Under the pieces are notes generated by a model. It made no database searches. It was not told the DNA's origin and was given only the letters and a program-made list of their open reading frames with translations. From Noviherbaspirillum sp. L7-7A (lineage in GTDB: Bacteria; Pseudomonadota; Gammaproteobacteria; Burkholderiales; Burkholderiaceae_D): a stretch of 64,000 bases of DNA. How positions within the stretch are numbered: position 1 is the first letter of the stretch; each line of letters opens with the position of its first letter. Position numbers and translations under genes: made by a program. Location: NCBI RefSeq assembly GCF_019052805.1, contig NZ_JAHQRJ010000001.1, positions 186,001 to 250,000 of the forward strand, given 5' to 3'. Shown here in pieces: positions 9,870-18,144 of the stretch.

Positions 9870-11171
9870 CTAACCGGGGGATAAAGCCGTCACCGCCATT
9901 GCCAGCACGGTGCCCGCCATCAGCACCGTGGCCAGCCAGCCGAATACCTTCAGGCCGCCGCGGATCACGAAGCGGCCCATCACCTGGCGGTTGGTCGCCA
10001 TCAGCATCATCACTACCATGATCGGCGCCGAGATCACGCCATTGACGACCGCGCTCCAGTACAGCCCCCTGACCGGGTCCAGCGGCAGGAAATCGATGGC
10101 CATGCCGCCCAGGGTCGCCAGCGCGATCACGCCGTAAAACTCCTTGGCCAGCGCCGGCCGGTATTCCAGGCTGCTGGCCCACTTGAAGCTGCCTGCCATC
10201 GCATAGGCAGCCGAACCCGCCAGCACAGGCACCGCCAGCAGGCCGGTGCCGACGATGCCGGCTGCAAACAGCATGAAGGCAAAGTCTCCCGCAATCGGGC
10301 GCAGCGCCTGGGCAGCCTGGGCCGAAGTGTCGATGCTGGTGATGCCATGCGCATGCAGCGTCAGCGCCGAGGTCAGCATGATGAAGAAGGCCACCAGGTT
10401 GGAGAAGCCCATGCCGACGTAAGTGTCGATCTGTATCCTGCCCAGCTCGGCGCGTGCATTCCGGGGTTCCTTGCGGATCGATTTGCCGCCGGGCTGGCTC
10501 TTTATCTGCTCCACCTCCTCGGAGGCCTGCCAGAAGAACAGATAGGGGCTGATCGTGGTGCCCAGCACCGCCACCACGGTGGTGATGTAGTCCGGCGTCA
10601 GCGACGCCCGTGGCCACACCACGGCGCGGCCAACCTGCGCCCAGTCGATATGGATGGTGAAGATCACCGCGACATAGGCCAGCAGTGCCAGCGTCAGCCA
10701 TTTCAGCACCCGCACGTAACGATGGTAGGGAATGAATATCTGCAGCCCCAGCGACAGCAGGCCGAAGCCGACCGCATACCAGCGCGCCGGGCCGCCCACC
10801 AGCAGCCTGACCGCATCGCCCATGGCCGCCAGGTCGGCTGCGATATTGATGGTGTTGGCCACCACCAGCATCAGCACCGTGACATGCAGTATCCAGCGCG
10901 GATAATGCCGGCGCATGTTGCTGGCCAGTCCGCGCCCGCTGACGCGGCCGATGCGGGCGCTGATGATCTGGATGGCCGCCATCAGCGGATAGGTCAGCAG
11001 CACTGTCCACAGCATGTTGAGGCCAAAGCGGGCGCCGGCCTGGCTGTAGGTGGCGATGCCGCTCGGATCATCGTCGGCGGCGCCGGTGACCACGCCGGGG
11101 CCCAGCCGGGCCAGCCATGAGGTTTCCTGTTGGCTGTCGCGGGCAGGCGTTGCAGCGGTTTTTTTCTTCAT
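9870..11171 (-). CDS. NRAMP-family divalent metal transporter, non-canonical metal site
   Basis: A 433-residue inner-membrane protein with about 11 hydrophobic segments that belongs to the NRAMP (MntH-like) superfamily. In the first helix the canonical DPGN metal-binding motif is replaced by DDDPSGIATYSQAG. In the sixth helix the usual MPHN is replaced by TISPYLFFWQ. Ligands that normally give Mn/Fe selectivity, especially the methionine, are thus changed, and the transported ion cannot be named from sequence. A 19-codon leader ORF with the better ribosome site ends on this gene's ATG. msrA is divergent. Confidence 0.88.
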   Translation of the reverse strand: MKKKTAATPARDSQQETSWLARLGPGVVTGAADDDPSGIATYSQAGARFGLNMLWTVLLTYPLMAAIQIISARIGRVSGRGLASNMRRHYPRWILHVTVLMLVVANTINIAADLAAMGDAVRLLVGGPARWYAVGFGLLSLGLQIFIPYHRYVRVLKWLTLALLAYVAVIFTIHIDWAQVGRAVVWPRASLTPDYITTVVAVLGTTISPYLFFWQASEEVEQIKSQPGGKSIRKEPRNARAELGRIQIDTYVGMGFSNLVAFFIMLTSALTLHAHGITSIDTSAQAAQALRPIAGDFAFMLFAAGIVGTGLLAVPVLAGSAAYAMAGSFKWASSLEYRPALAKEFYGVIALATLGGMAIDFLPLDPVRGLYWSAVVNGVISAPIMVVMMLMATNRQVMGRFVIRGGLKVFGWLATVLMAGTVLAMAVTALSPG

Positions 11172-11227
11172 ATGCCCGGCTCTGCAGGTTGGTAGCGATG
11201 CCGTATGGTGGTGCAGTTATTGCGCAT
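11168..11227 (-). CDS. 19-codon leader ORF coupled to the NRAMP gene
   Basis: ATG at 11227 preceded by CAGGAGATTGACC, a good ribosome site, encodes MRNNCTTIRHRYQPAEPGI and stops with a TGA that shares bases with the ATG of the transporter (ATATGA). The transporter itself has no obvious Shine-Dalgarno, so this tiny ORF probably drives its translation by coupling. It has no resemblance to a known leader peptide. Too short to be certain that it is translated. Confidence 0.5.
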   Translation of the reverse strand: MRNNCTTIRHRYQPAEPGI

Positions 11228-11339
11228 GGTCAATCTCCTGCAGGGGGCAGTTGCCGTTTGGATCAAGCCGGCCGGCATCAGCACATTTTTTGCGATACAG
11301 TGACGCGATCAATGCTGGCATAACCAAGAGGGGAAAAAC

Positions 11340-11870
11340 ATGGCGACTGAAACAGCAACCCTGGGCGGAGGATGCTTCTGGTGCCTTGAGGCGGTTTATC
11401 AGGAATTGAAAGGCGTGCAGCATGTGGAGTCGGGCTATGCGGGCGGACAGGTGACCAATCCGCGCTACGAGCAGGTATGCGAAGGCACGACCGGGCATGC
11501 CGAAGTGGTGCAGCTGACCTTCGACCCGGCTGTGGTCAGCTACCGCGAAATCCTGGAAGTCTTCTTTACCATCCATGACCCGACCACCCTGAACCGCCAG
11601 GGCAACGATGTGGGCACCCAGTACCGCTCGGTGATCTATTACCACGACGCCCGGCAGCGCGAGACGGCCGAGCAGGTGATCGCGGAAATGGCCAATGTCT
11701 GGGACGCGCCCATCGTTACCGAGTTGAAGCCCCTGCCCGATTACTACAAGGCGGAGGCCTATCACCAGAACTACTTCCGGCAAAACCCGATGCAGGGCTA
11801 TTGCGCCTACATCGTCGCGCCCAAGGTGGCGAAGTTCCGCAAGACCTACGCCGACAAGCTCAATCACTGA
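11340..11870 (+). CDS. msrA: peptide-methionine (S)-S-oxide reductase
   Basis: Repairs S-epimers of methionine sulfoxide in proteins and free methionine using thioredoxin. The 176-residue protein has the catalytic GGGCFWCLE motif (Cys12, with a second Cys15), SGYAGG, the GHAEVVQLTFDP segment, FFTIHDPTTLNRQGNDVGTQYRS and YHQNYF. A late cysteine (GYCAYI) is a candidate resolving residue. Ribosome site GAGGGG lies 8 bases before ATG. It overlaps the convergent cfa gene by 7 bases at the 3' ends. Confidence 0.96.
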   Translation: MATETATLGGGCFWCLEAVYQELKGVQHVESGYAGGQVTNPRYEQVCEGTTGHAEVVQLTFDPAVVSYREILEVFFTIHDPTTLNRQGNDVGTQYRSVIYYHDARQRETAEQVIAEMANVWDAPIVTELKPLPDYYKAEAYHQNYFRQNPMQGYCAYIVAPKVAKFRKTYADKLNH

Positions 11871-13078
11871 GCCGGCCGGTCATACATGTAGCGGCGTGAC
11901 CAGGGCAGGGCGGACGCGTCGCGGCCGGCCTTGCCGCAGACCACCTGGTTCAGCGAGATCCAGTCCTGGCTGAAGGCGTAGGCGCAGCCGGCCAGGTAGA
12001 CGCGCCAGATGCGAAAGCGCCTGTCGTCCACGGTCTGGCGTATCTCGCCGGCGCGCGCCTCGAAATTGTCGGCCCAGAGGGTGCAGGTTTTCGCATAATG
12101 GCGACGCAGGTTTTCCACGTCCAGCGGTTCCAGCCCGCCCATCTGCATGGTCTTGAGCACCAGGCTCACATGCGGCAGTTCGCCGTGCGGGAACACATAG
12201 GTTTCAATGAATTCGCCGCCGCCGTAGGGCGTTTCGCCATTGCCGACGTCGGTTGTGGTGATGCCATGGTTCATTACCAGGCCGTCATCCCTCAGCAGCG
12301 CATTGATCTTTTTAAAGTACATCGGCAGGTTCTTCAGGCCGACATGCTCGAACATGCCCACGCTGGTGATGCGGTCGAACTGGCCCTCCACGTCGCGGTA
12401 ATCCTGCAGCCGGATCTCGACCTGTCCTTCCAGCCCGGCCTCGCGCACCCGCTGCACCGCCAGCGCATGCTGGTTGCGCGACAGCGTGATGCCGGTGACG
12501 CGGGCGCCATACCGGCTTGCCGCCCGAATCGCCAGCGCGCCCCAGCCGCAGCCGATGTCGAGCAGGGTGTCGCCCGGACGCACCCGGATCTTGTTGAGGA
12601 TGTGGTCGATCTTCTTCAGCTGCGCGGTGGCCAGGTCCTCGTCGCCATTCTCGAAGTAGGCGCAGGAATAGACCATGCGCGGGTCCAGCCACAGCTGGTA
12701 GAAGTCGTTGGAGACGTCGTAGTGATACTGGATTGCTTCCGCATCCTTCCTGCGGCTATGGCTGAAGGGCCTGCTGAACCAGCCCGGCCGGCTTTCCTCC
12801 TTCAGCGTGTGCGCGGCCAGCGCATTGGCCACCGCGATCACTTCCCTGGCCCGGCCCTCGACATCGAGCCGGCCTTCGACGTAGGCCTTGCCGAGGTTGG
12901 CCAGCGTCGGCTTGAGCAGGAAGGGCAGGGACGACACGTGCGGCACCTTGACCGTTACCTCGGGCACCTGCTTGCCGAAGTCGAACTGCTGTCCGTTCCA
13001 TAGCTGCAGCCGCAGCGGCAGCGCCGCCTGGTGCCGGATATTCTCCACCCAGTGTTCCAGCTTCTTTTCCCAAAACAT
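11864..13078 (-). CDS. cfa: cyclopropane-fatty-acyl-phospholipid synthase
   Basis: S-adenosylmethionine-dependent enzyme that adds a methylene bridge to unsaturated acyl chains of membrane phospholipids, usually in stationary phase or under acid stress. The 404-residue protein shows IQYHYDVSNDFYQLWLDP, YSCAYFENGDEDL, the SAM-binding LLDIGCGWGALA, GITLSRNQ, SVGMFEHVG and the late HYAKTCTLWADNFEA. The N-terminal ~100 residues are the variable lipid-binding part. It ends 7 bases inside the msrA 3' end on the opposite strand. Confidence 0.93.
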   Translation of the reverse strand: MFWEKKLEHWVENIRHQAALPLRLQLWNGQQFDFGKQVPEVTVKVPHVSSLPFLLKPTLANLGKAYVEGRLDVEGRAREVIAVANALAAHTLKEESRPGWFSRPFSHSRRKDAEAIQYHYDVSNDFYQLWLDPRMVYSCAYFENGDEDLATAQLKKIDHILNKIRVRPGDTLLDIGCGWGALAIRAASRYGARVTGITLSRNQHALAVQRVREAGLEGQVEIRLQDYRDVEGQFDRITSVGMFEHVGLKNLPMYFKKINALLRDDGLVMNHGITTTDVGNGETPYGGGEFIETYVFPHGELPHVSLVLKTMQMGGLEPLDVENLRRHYAKTCTLWADNFEARAGEIRQTVDDRRFRIWRVYLAGCAYAFSQDWISLNQVVCGKAGRDASALPWSRRYMYDRPAQ

Positions 13079-13140
13079 GATGTCCTCCGAAAAGTGCGAT
13101 CAGTATCCTGGTGATGCGGGCAGGGCCGGCGCTGGCCGGT

Positions 13141-13776
13141 TCAGGGTTGCAGGCGCTCCCTGTGCCATGCGCCATCCTGCTGGCGGGTATAGACAATGCG
13201 GTCGTGCAGCCGGGAAGGCCGGCCCTGCCAGAACTCGATGCGGTCGGGAATGAGCCGGTAGCCGCCCCAATGCGGCGGGCGCACAGGCTGGTCGCCATGG
13301 CTGGCTTCGGCCTGGGCGAAGCGCTGTTCCAGCATTTCCCGGCTGGCGATGGTGTCGCTCTGGTCGGACGCCAGCGCGCCGAGGCGGCTGCCGAGCGGAC
13401 GGCTCTGGAAATAAGCGTCGCTCTGTGCCTCCGCCAGCTTCTCGACCCTGCCTTCGATGCGCACCTGGCGTTCCAGTTCGACCCAGTGGAACAGCAGCGC
13501 AGCGTAAGGATGGGCTTCCAGGTCGCGGCCCTTGCGGCTGCGGTAATTGGTAAACCAGGTAAAGCCGTCCCGGTTGAAGTCCTTGATCAGCAGGATGCGC
13601 GACGACGGCCGGCCATCCGCACCCACGGTCGCCACGCTCATGGCATTGGCTTCCGGGATGCCGGCTTCCATCGCCTGCCGGAACCAGGTGGCGAACTGGA
13701 CGGTGGGGTCCGGGTCCACTTCGTTCTCGGTCAGCGTGGCGCGGCTGTAATCCTTGCGCAGGTCGGCAATCGACAT
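13141..13776 (-). CDS. pdxH: pyridoxamine/pyridoxine 5'-phosphate oxidase
   Basis: FMN-dependent last step of pyridoxal 5'-phosphate synthesis and salvage. The 211-residue protein has [90 protein letters not shown] and the C-terminal [28 protein letters not shown] three bases earlier also keeps the frame, but ATG 13776 sits 8 bases after AAGGAG and is preferred. It begins 3 bases after the hemerythrin-like gene ends, so the two are co-transcribed. Confidence 0.95.
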   Translation of the reverse strand: MSIADLRKDYSRATLTENEVDPDPTVQFATWFRQAMEAGIPEANAMSVATVGADGRPSSRILLIKDFNRDGFTWFTNYRSRKGRDLEAHPYAALLFHWVELERQVRIEGRVEKLAEAQSDAYFQSRPLGSRLGALASDQSDTIASREMLEQRFAQAEASHGDQPVRPPHWGGYRLIPDRIEFWQGRPSRLHDRIVYTRQQDGAWHRERLQP

Positions 13777-13779
13777 CAA

Positions 13780-14328
13780 TCAGGCTCCTTCAGGGTGGGC
13801 AATGCCGCGCCGGGCGCGCATTGCATTGCCCAGGGTTTGCATCTGCGCCGGCGAAAACAGGCGCTTGGCCATCGGCGCAATGTGGCTTTCTTCCTTGTCC
13901 ATATGGCCAAGGTACATGTCCTGGTACAGCTTCACGTCGGCGGGGTTGAGCGTGGCCGCCGCGCCGCCGGCCAGCGCGGCAAGCTGGGGCTGCAGCCGCT
14001 GCCAGACCGCATCCATCTGCCGGTGTTCCTGCAGGATTTCCGGCGTGAGCCGTTCCAGCAGGGCGGCGTCGGCGTCGGCAGCCGTCTCGGCGAGCATGGG
14101 CAGCAGATTCTGTTCCTCGTCTTCATGATGTTGGTGCGCCGCCTTGGAAAAATAGCGCAGCACCGCTGTGGCGGCCTGCTGCACTTCTTCCGCGCCAGCC
14201 TCGTGCGCGGCAGGGCCGGCCAGTTGCTGCATGGTGCGCAGCTGCTTGCGGATGCGGTCATGACAATGTTTCAGCACCGCGATGGGCTGGTCGAAGTCTG
14301 GTGCGGTGTCGAACAGGGAAGCGTTCAT
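13780..14328 (-). CDS. hemerythrin-like (HHE) domain protein
   Basis: A 182-residue helical protein with the spaced histidine/acid pattern of hemerythrin HHE domains: VLKHCHDRIRKQL, AAHQHHEDEEQNLLPML, ILQEHRQMDAVW and YLGHMDKEESHIAPMAKR. Such proteins bind a di-iron centre and are linked to oxygen or nitric-oxide handling; the role here is not shown. The frame is open 14 codons further up, but ATG 14328 (MNASLFDTAP) fits family starts. It lies just upstream of pdxH in one transcript. Confidence 0.85.
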   Translation of the reverse strand: MNASLFDTAPDFDQPIAVLKHCHDRIRKQLRTMQQLAGPAAHEAGAEEVQQAATAVLRYFSKAAHQHHEDEEQNLLPMLAETAADADAALLERLTPEILQEHRQMDAVWQRLQPQLAALAGGAAATLNPADVKLYQDMYLGHMDKEESHIAPMAKRLFSPAQMQTLGNAMRARRGIAHPEGA

Positions 14329-14525
14329 CGCTTGTTGCCTTGGAAGGTGAGATTGCCTGGCAGCCTGCAAGCGGCGGTGTAACCCGAAAGAAAGGTTGCG
14401 CCGCGTAGGCCTGGCACAACAAAATGTTAGTTAATTGTTATTTTAATCGGAAATCCTTATGGGTGTCGCTTCAAGTCGATGCCGCGTCAGCCATTTCCGC
14501 ATTTTCCTTCCAGTAAAATAACGCG

Positions 14526-15407
14526 ATGGACCTGATTGCCCCCCACCTTCCCGCCGCCGAACTGGCGGATATCGATTTCGAACGCCGTTTTGGCGGCATT
14601 GCGCGCCTCTATGGCGCTCCCGCGCTGCAACGTTTCCGCAGCGCCCATGTCTGCGTGGTGGGCGTGGGCGGCGTCGGTTCCTGGGTGGCCGAGGCGCTGG
14701 CCCGCAGCGCGATCGGCCATATCACGATGATCGACCTCGACAACGTGGCCGAGTCCAATATCAACCGCCAGATCCATGCGCTCACCGAGACCATCGGCCA
14801 GCCCAAGGTCACTGCGCTGGCCGAGCGCATTGCCCAGATCAACCCGTTCTGCCGCGTCACCCAGATCGAGGACTTCATCACGCCGGACAATCTCGACGAC
14901 ATGGTCGGCCTGCGCGCCTATGACTATGTGATCGACGCGATCGACGATGCGCGCGCCAAGACTGCGCTGATTGCCTACTGCCGCGCCAACGGCATACGCC
15001 TGATCACCATTGGCGGTGCGGGCGGCCAGGTCGATCCGACCAAAATCGAAGTGCGCGACCTCTGCCGCACCGAGCAGGAACCTCTGCTGGCCAAGGTGCG
15101 CAAGCGCCTGCGCAACGAGCATGGTTTCCCGCGCGGCACCAAGAACAAGTTCGGCATCGACGCGGTGTTTTCCACCGAGCCGCTGCGCCAGCCGGATGCG
15201 GGCGATGCCTGCGAAGTCGATGGCCCCGGCGTGACCGGCCTCAATTGCGCCGGCTTCGGTTCGGCCATGGTGGTGACTGCCAGCTTCGGCCTGGTGGCGG
15301 CAGCGCACGTGCTGCGCCGGTTGGCCGAGTCGGCCACAGCCGCAGCTGCAACCACAGCTGCGGTTGCAACCACAATGGCAACCACAGCCACAACCGACCC
15401 GGCCTGA
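14526..15407 (+). CDS. tcdA: tRNA threonylcarbamoyladenosine dehydratase
   Basis: ThiF/E1-like enzyme that uses ATP to cyclise t6A37 of tRNA to ct6A. The 293-residue protein has FERRFGGIARLYG, the nucleotide loop CVVGVGGVGSWVAEALARS, DLDNVAESNINRQ, VIDAIDDARAKTALI, GGAGGQVDPT and GPGVTGLNCAGFGSAMVVTASFG. A catalytic-type cysteine lies in LNCAGFG. The last ~24 residues are an unusual Ala/Thr tail encoded by degenerate GCA/ACC repeats. It shares the t6A pathway with the sua5 gene upstream in the window and faces thpR convergently. Confidence 0.93.
   Translation: MDLIAPHLPAAELADIDFERRFGGIARLYGAPALQRFRSAHVCVVGVGGVGSWVAEALARSAIGHITMIDLDNVAESNINRQIHALTETIGQPKVTALAERIAQINPFCRVTQIEDFITPDNLDDMVGLRAYDYVIDAIDDARAKTALIAYCRANGIRLITIGGAGGQVDPTKIEVRDLCRTEQEPLLAKVRKRLRNEHGFPRGTKNKFGIDAVFSTEPLRQPDAGDACEVDGPGVTGLNCAGFGSAMVVTASFGLVAAAHVLRRLAESATAAAATTAAVATTMATTATTDPA
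15336..15404 (+). repeat. low-complexity CCACAG/GCAACC tract ending tcdA
   Basis: The 3' end of tcdA consists of short reiterations of ACCACAG, GCAACCACA and GCTGCAACC, giving a tail of only Ala, Thr, Val and Met before TTDPA. Such a tract is prone to slippage and is not part of the conserved enzyme. Confidence 0.7.
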
Positions 15408-15416
15408 CGAAAGCGC

Positions 15417-15953
15417 TCAGCCCGGCGCCCGCTGCGCCAGCACCTGGTAGATCGGTCCGCTTGGCGTGGTGGTGGACTGCACCAGCGCCAGTTGCGGCGC
15501 CTGCCACACAATCTCCGGTTCCCGGCCGCGCGGCGCCGCCGGCGCATTGCGCGCCAGCGTCACATGGGGCCGGAAGGCCGATTCCCTGTCATGGCCGATG
15601 CCGCATTGCTTGAGCGCGGCCGACAGTTCACGCTGCAGTTGCAGCAATGCCGCCGGCGGCTGCCGCATGCCCAGCCAGGCAATCCGCGCCCGCTGGAAAT
15701 AGCCGTAACGGTCCAGTTGCAGCCGCAGTTCCGGAAAGGCAATCGCCTGCAGCACCTGTTCCAGCGCTGGCAGCACCGCTGCCGGCTGCATGCCCAGGAA
15801 AGCCATGGTCAGATGCAGGTTTTCAGGCGCGGTCGGCCGGCCGGCTCCCGACTGCCCGGGCGGCAGCAGTTCGGCCAGGGCGCTGCGCGCGGCCTCATCC
15901 GGCCAAAGCGCGAAGAACAGGCGCAGTGACGGGGATGCGGACGACGCGGCCAT
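15417..15953 (-). CDS. thpR: RNA 2',3'-cyclic phosphodiesterase (2H family)
   Basis: Member of the LigT/2H phosphoesterase family, which opens 2',3'-cyclic RNA ends and was first described as an RNA 2'-5' ligase. The 178-residue protein starts LRLFFALWPDEAAR and has the two catalytic HxT motifs, HLTMAFLG and HVTLARNA, with the usual spacing. It follows guaC after 15 bases on the minus strand, so the two likely share a transcript. The physiological substrate is not evident from sequence. Confidence 0.9.
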   Translation of the reverse strand: MAASSASPSLRLFFALWPDEAARSALAELLPPGQSGAGRPTAPENLHLTMAFLGMQPAAVLPALEQVLQAIAFPELRLQLDRYGYFQRARIAWLGMRQPPAALLQLQRELSAALKQCGIGHDRESAFRPHVTLARNAPAAPRGREPEIVWQAPQLALVQSTTTPSGPIYQVLAQRAPG

Positions 15954-15968
15954 GCCTTCCCCGACTCC

Positions 15969-17021
15969 CTACGACTTGCCGAAGACTTCGTTCAGCTGCT
16001 GGGTCACGCGGATGAAGGTGGTGCGCTTGGTCAGCTCCTTGAGCTTGTGGGCGCCGACATAGGTGCAGGCAGAGCGCACGCCGCCCAGGATGTCCTGCAG
16101 GGTATCGGCCACCGGCCCGCGTGATGGCACCAGCACTTCCTTTCCTTCGCTGGCGCGGTAGCGGGCCACGCCTCCGGCATATTTTTCCATCGCCACCCGG
16201 CTGCTCATGCCATAGAACTGCTTGAACTTCTGGCCATCGCGCTCGACCAGGCCGCCGGCGCATTCATCATGGCCGGCCAGCATGCCGCCCAGCATGATGA
16301 AGTCGGCGCCGCCGCCGAAGGCCTTGGCCAGGTCGCCCGGCACCACGCAGCCGCCGTCGGCACAGATCTGGCCGCCCAGGCCATGGGCCGCATCGGCGCA
16401 TTCGATCACGGCCGACAGCTGCGGATAGCCCACGCCCGTCATCTTGCGGGTGGTGCAGACCGAGCCGGGGCCGATGCCGACCTTGACGATGTCGGCGCCC
16501 GCCAGGATCAGTTCCTCGGTCATGTCGCCGGTGACCACATTGCCCGCCATGATGGTCAGGTGCGGATAATTGCCGCGCACCTTCTTGACGAAGTTGATGA
16601 AGCCTTCGGTATAGCCATTGGCCACGTCGATGCAGACGTAGGAAATGGCCGAGCCGCTCTGCGCCATCACGGACTCGAACTTCTCGTAGTCGGACTTGCC
16701 GATGCCCATGGAATAGAAGGCGGTCGATTCCGGCCGGCCTTCCTCCTGCAGCGAGCGGAAGAACTGCACCAGTTCCTCTTCCGGATAATGCTTGTGCAGC
16801 GCGGCCGACAGGCCATGCTGCCCCAGCGCGCGCGCCATTTCCATGGTGCCGGTGCTGTCCATGTTGGCGGCGATGATGGGAATGCCGTGATACGTGCGGC
16901 GCGAATGGTGGAACACGAAATCGCGGTGGATGTCGACTTCGGAACGGGAGGTCAGCGTCGAGCGCTTCGGGCGGATCAGAACATCCTTGAAGTCGAGCTT
17001 GACGGATTCTTCGATATGCAT
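15969..17021 (-). CDS. guaC: GMP reductase
   Basis: NADPH-dependent deamination of GMP to IMP, a purine salvage step. The 350-residue protein lacks the CBS domains of IMP dehydrogenase and matches GuaC in length (~347). Motifs are [47 protein letters not shown] and the catalytic-cysteine loop [20 protein letters not shown], where the MTGVGYPQ ending is that of GMP reductase rather than IMP dehydrogenase. FYGMSS and [13 protein letters not shown] follow. thpR is 15 bases downstream. Confidence 0.95.
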   Translation of the reverse strand: MHIEESVKLDFKDVLIRPKRSTLTSRSEVDIHRDFVFHHSRRTYHGIPIIAANMDSTGTMEMARALGQHGLSAALHKHYPEEELVQFFRSLQEEGRPESTAFYSMGIGKSDYEKFESVMAQSGSAISYVCIDVANGYTEGFINFVKKVRGNYPHLTIMAGNVVTGDMTEELILAGADIVKVGIGPGSVCTTRKMTGVGYPQLSAVIECADAAHGLGGQICADGGCVVPGDLAKAFGGGADFIMLGGMLAGHDECAGGLVERDGQKFKQFYGMSSRVAMEKYAGGVARYRASEGKEVLVPSRGPVADTLQDILGGVRSACTYVGAHKLKELTKRTTFIRVTQQLNEVFGKS

Positions 17022-17077
17022 GCTGGGTCGTCCTGGTGAATGCTAGTGAAATGCTGGTGTCGGATTGGCCTGTGCCG

Positions 17078-17998
17078 TCAGTGGCAGGTGCCGGCGCCGC
17101 GGTCGGTGAAGGGCGGGCTGGCCTCGCTGGCGACGGGCAGAAATTCCCATGTATAGCCAGTGTCGAATAAATCCAGCCGTAATACGCCATGCACCGAATT
17201 GTCCTTCACCTCGCTGTTGGCGCGGTCCAGCCGCACCGGCGTGAGCATCGCGCCGCCGGTGCCGACCACGAACTGGCGCATGCCAAGCGCGTCGTCATGC
17301 CGGCCGGCCGCGTCCTGGGGCGCGAAGCGCTCGTAATTGTGGTCATGCGCGGAAAGCAGAAGTTCCACGCCGCCCGCCACCAGCGCCTGCCACAGCGGGT
17401 CCATCGCCGGGTTGCTGGCGTGGCCGCCCGAACTGTACCTCGGATGGTGCAGCATTGCCAGCGTGCATGGCGTTGCGTGGCGCGCCAGGTCATTCCTGAG
17501 CCAGTCCAGCTGGCGCTCGGCCGCCGTGCCGCGCAGGGTGCTGTTCAAGACGATCGCATGCCATTTTCCCAGTTGGACGCTGTAATAGCCGCCTTGTTCC
17601 TGCGCCGCCCTTGCGCCGAAATAAGTGTAGTAGCCTGGCGCGCCGGCCGTGTAGTACTCATGATTGCCCGGCACCGGCAGGGTGCGTTCGCGGAATTGTC
17701 CCCAGGTTGGCGCGTAGCAGTCGTTGAATTCCACTGGCAGGCCGACCGGGTAAGTATGGTCGCCCAGGGTCAGCGCCATCGCGCCGGGATCGGCCGCAAG
17801 GCCGGCGCTGACCAGCATTGCTGTGGCGGCGGCGCCGCTGTCCTTTGCCCAACGATAGCGGCAATCGGCGATGTCGCCGGCGGCGTAGACGGTAACTGGC
17901 TTGCCGTCGAAGGAAAGCGGCTTGGGCGCGGAGGCGCAGGCCGAGAGCGCAAGCAGCGCTGTCAAACGGGACAGGAAGCGGGGGAGGGACGAACGCAT
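17078..17998 (-). CDS. metallophosphoesterase lipoprotein (purple acid phosphatase-like)
   Basis: A 306-residue exported protein with a lipobox (LTALLALSAC) and the five-block calcineurin-like metallophosphoesterase pattern: GDIAD, LTLGDHTYP, VPGNHEYY, MLHHPRYSS and SAHDHNYERF. These supply the ligands for a two-metal site, as in purple acid phosphatases, so it probably hydrolyses phosphomonoesters at the cell envelope; the substrate is unknown. The open frame runs further upstream, but only ATG 17998 gives a proper signal peptide. It lies 56 bases before guaC. Confidence 0.85.
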   Translation of the reverse strand: MRSSLPRFLSRLTALLALSACASAPKPLSFDGKPVTVYAAGDIADCRYRWAKDSGAAATAMLVSAGLAADPGAMALTLGDHTYPVGLPVEFNDCYAPTWGQFRERTLPVPGNHEYYTAGAPGYYTYFGARAAQEQGGYYSVQLGKWHAIVLNSTLRGTAAERQLDWLRNDLARHATPCTLAMLHHPRYSSGGHASNPAMDPLWQALVAGGVELLLSAHDHNYERFAPQDAAGRHDDALGMRQFVVGTGGAMLTPVRLDRANSEVKDNSVHGVLRLDLFDTGYTWEFLPVASEASPPFTDRGAGTCH

Positions 17999-18144
17999 CG
18001 AACATTCCGTAAAAGAGGCGGGGAAGCTTAATATCGGCGACTCCGCCATGCAAGCGCCATGCTGCATCACGCCGCTGCGCCTGGTTCTGTGGCGCCGTGC
18101 TTCGTCCCGGCTGCGGTTCATGTTAGCCTTGCCGCTTCATTTCC

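Noticed and set aside
11172-11339. Metal-sensing riboswitch (yybP-ykoY or M-box) upstream of the NRAMP gene
   Set aside because: I could not find the conserved loops of either class; the leader ORF explains the region better.
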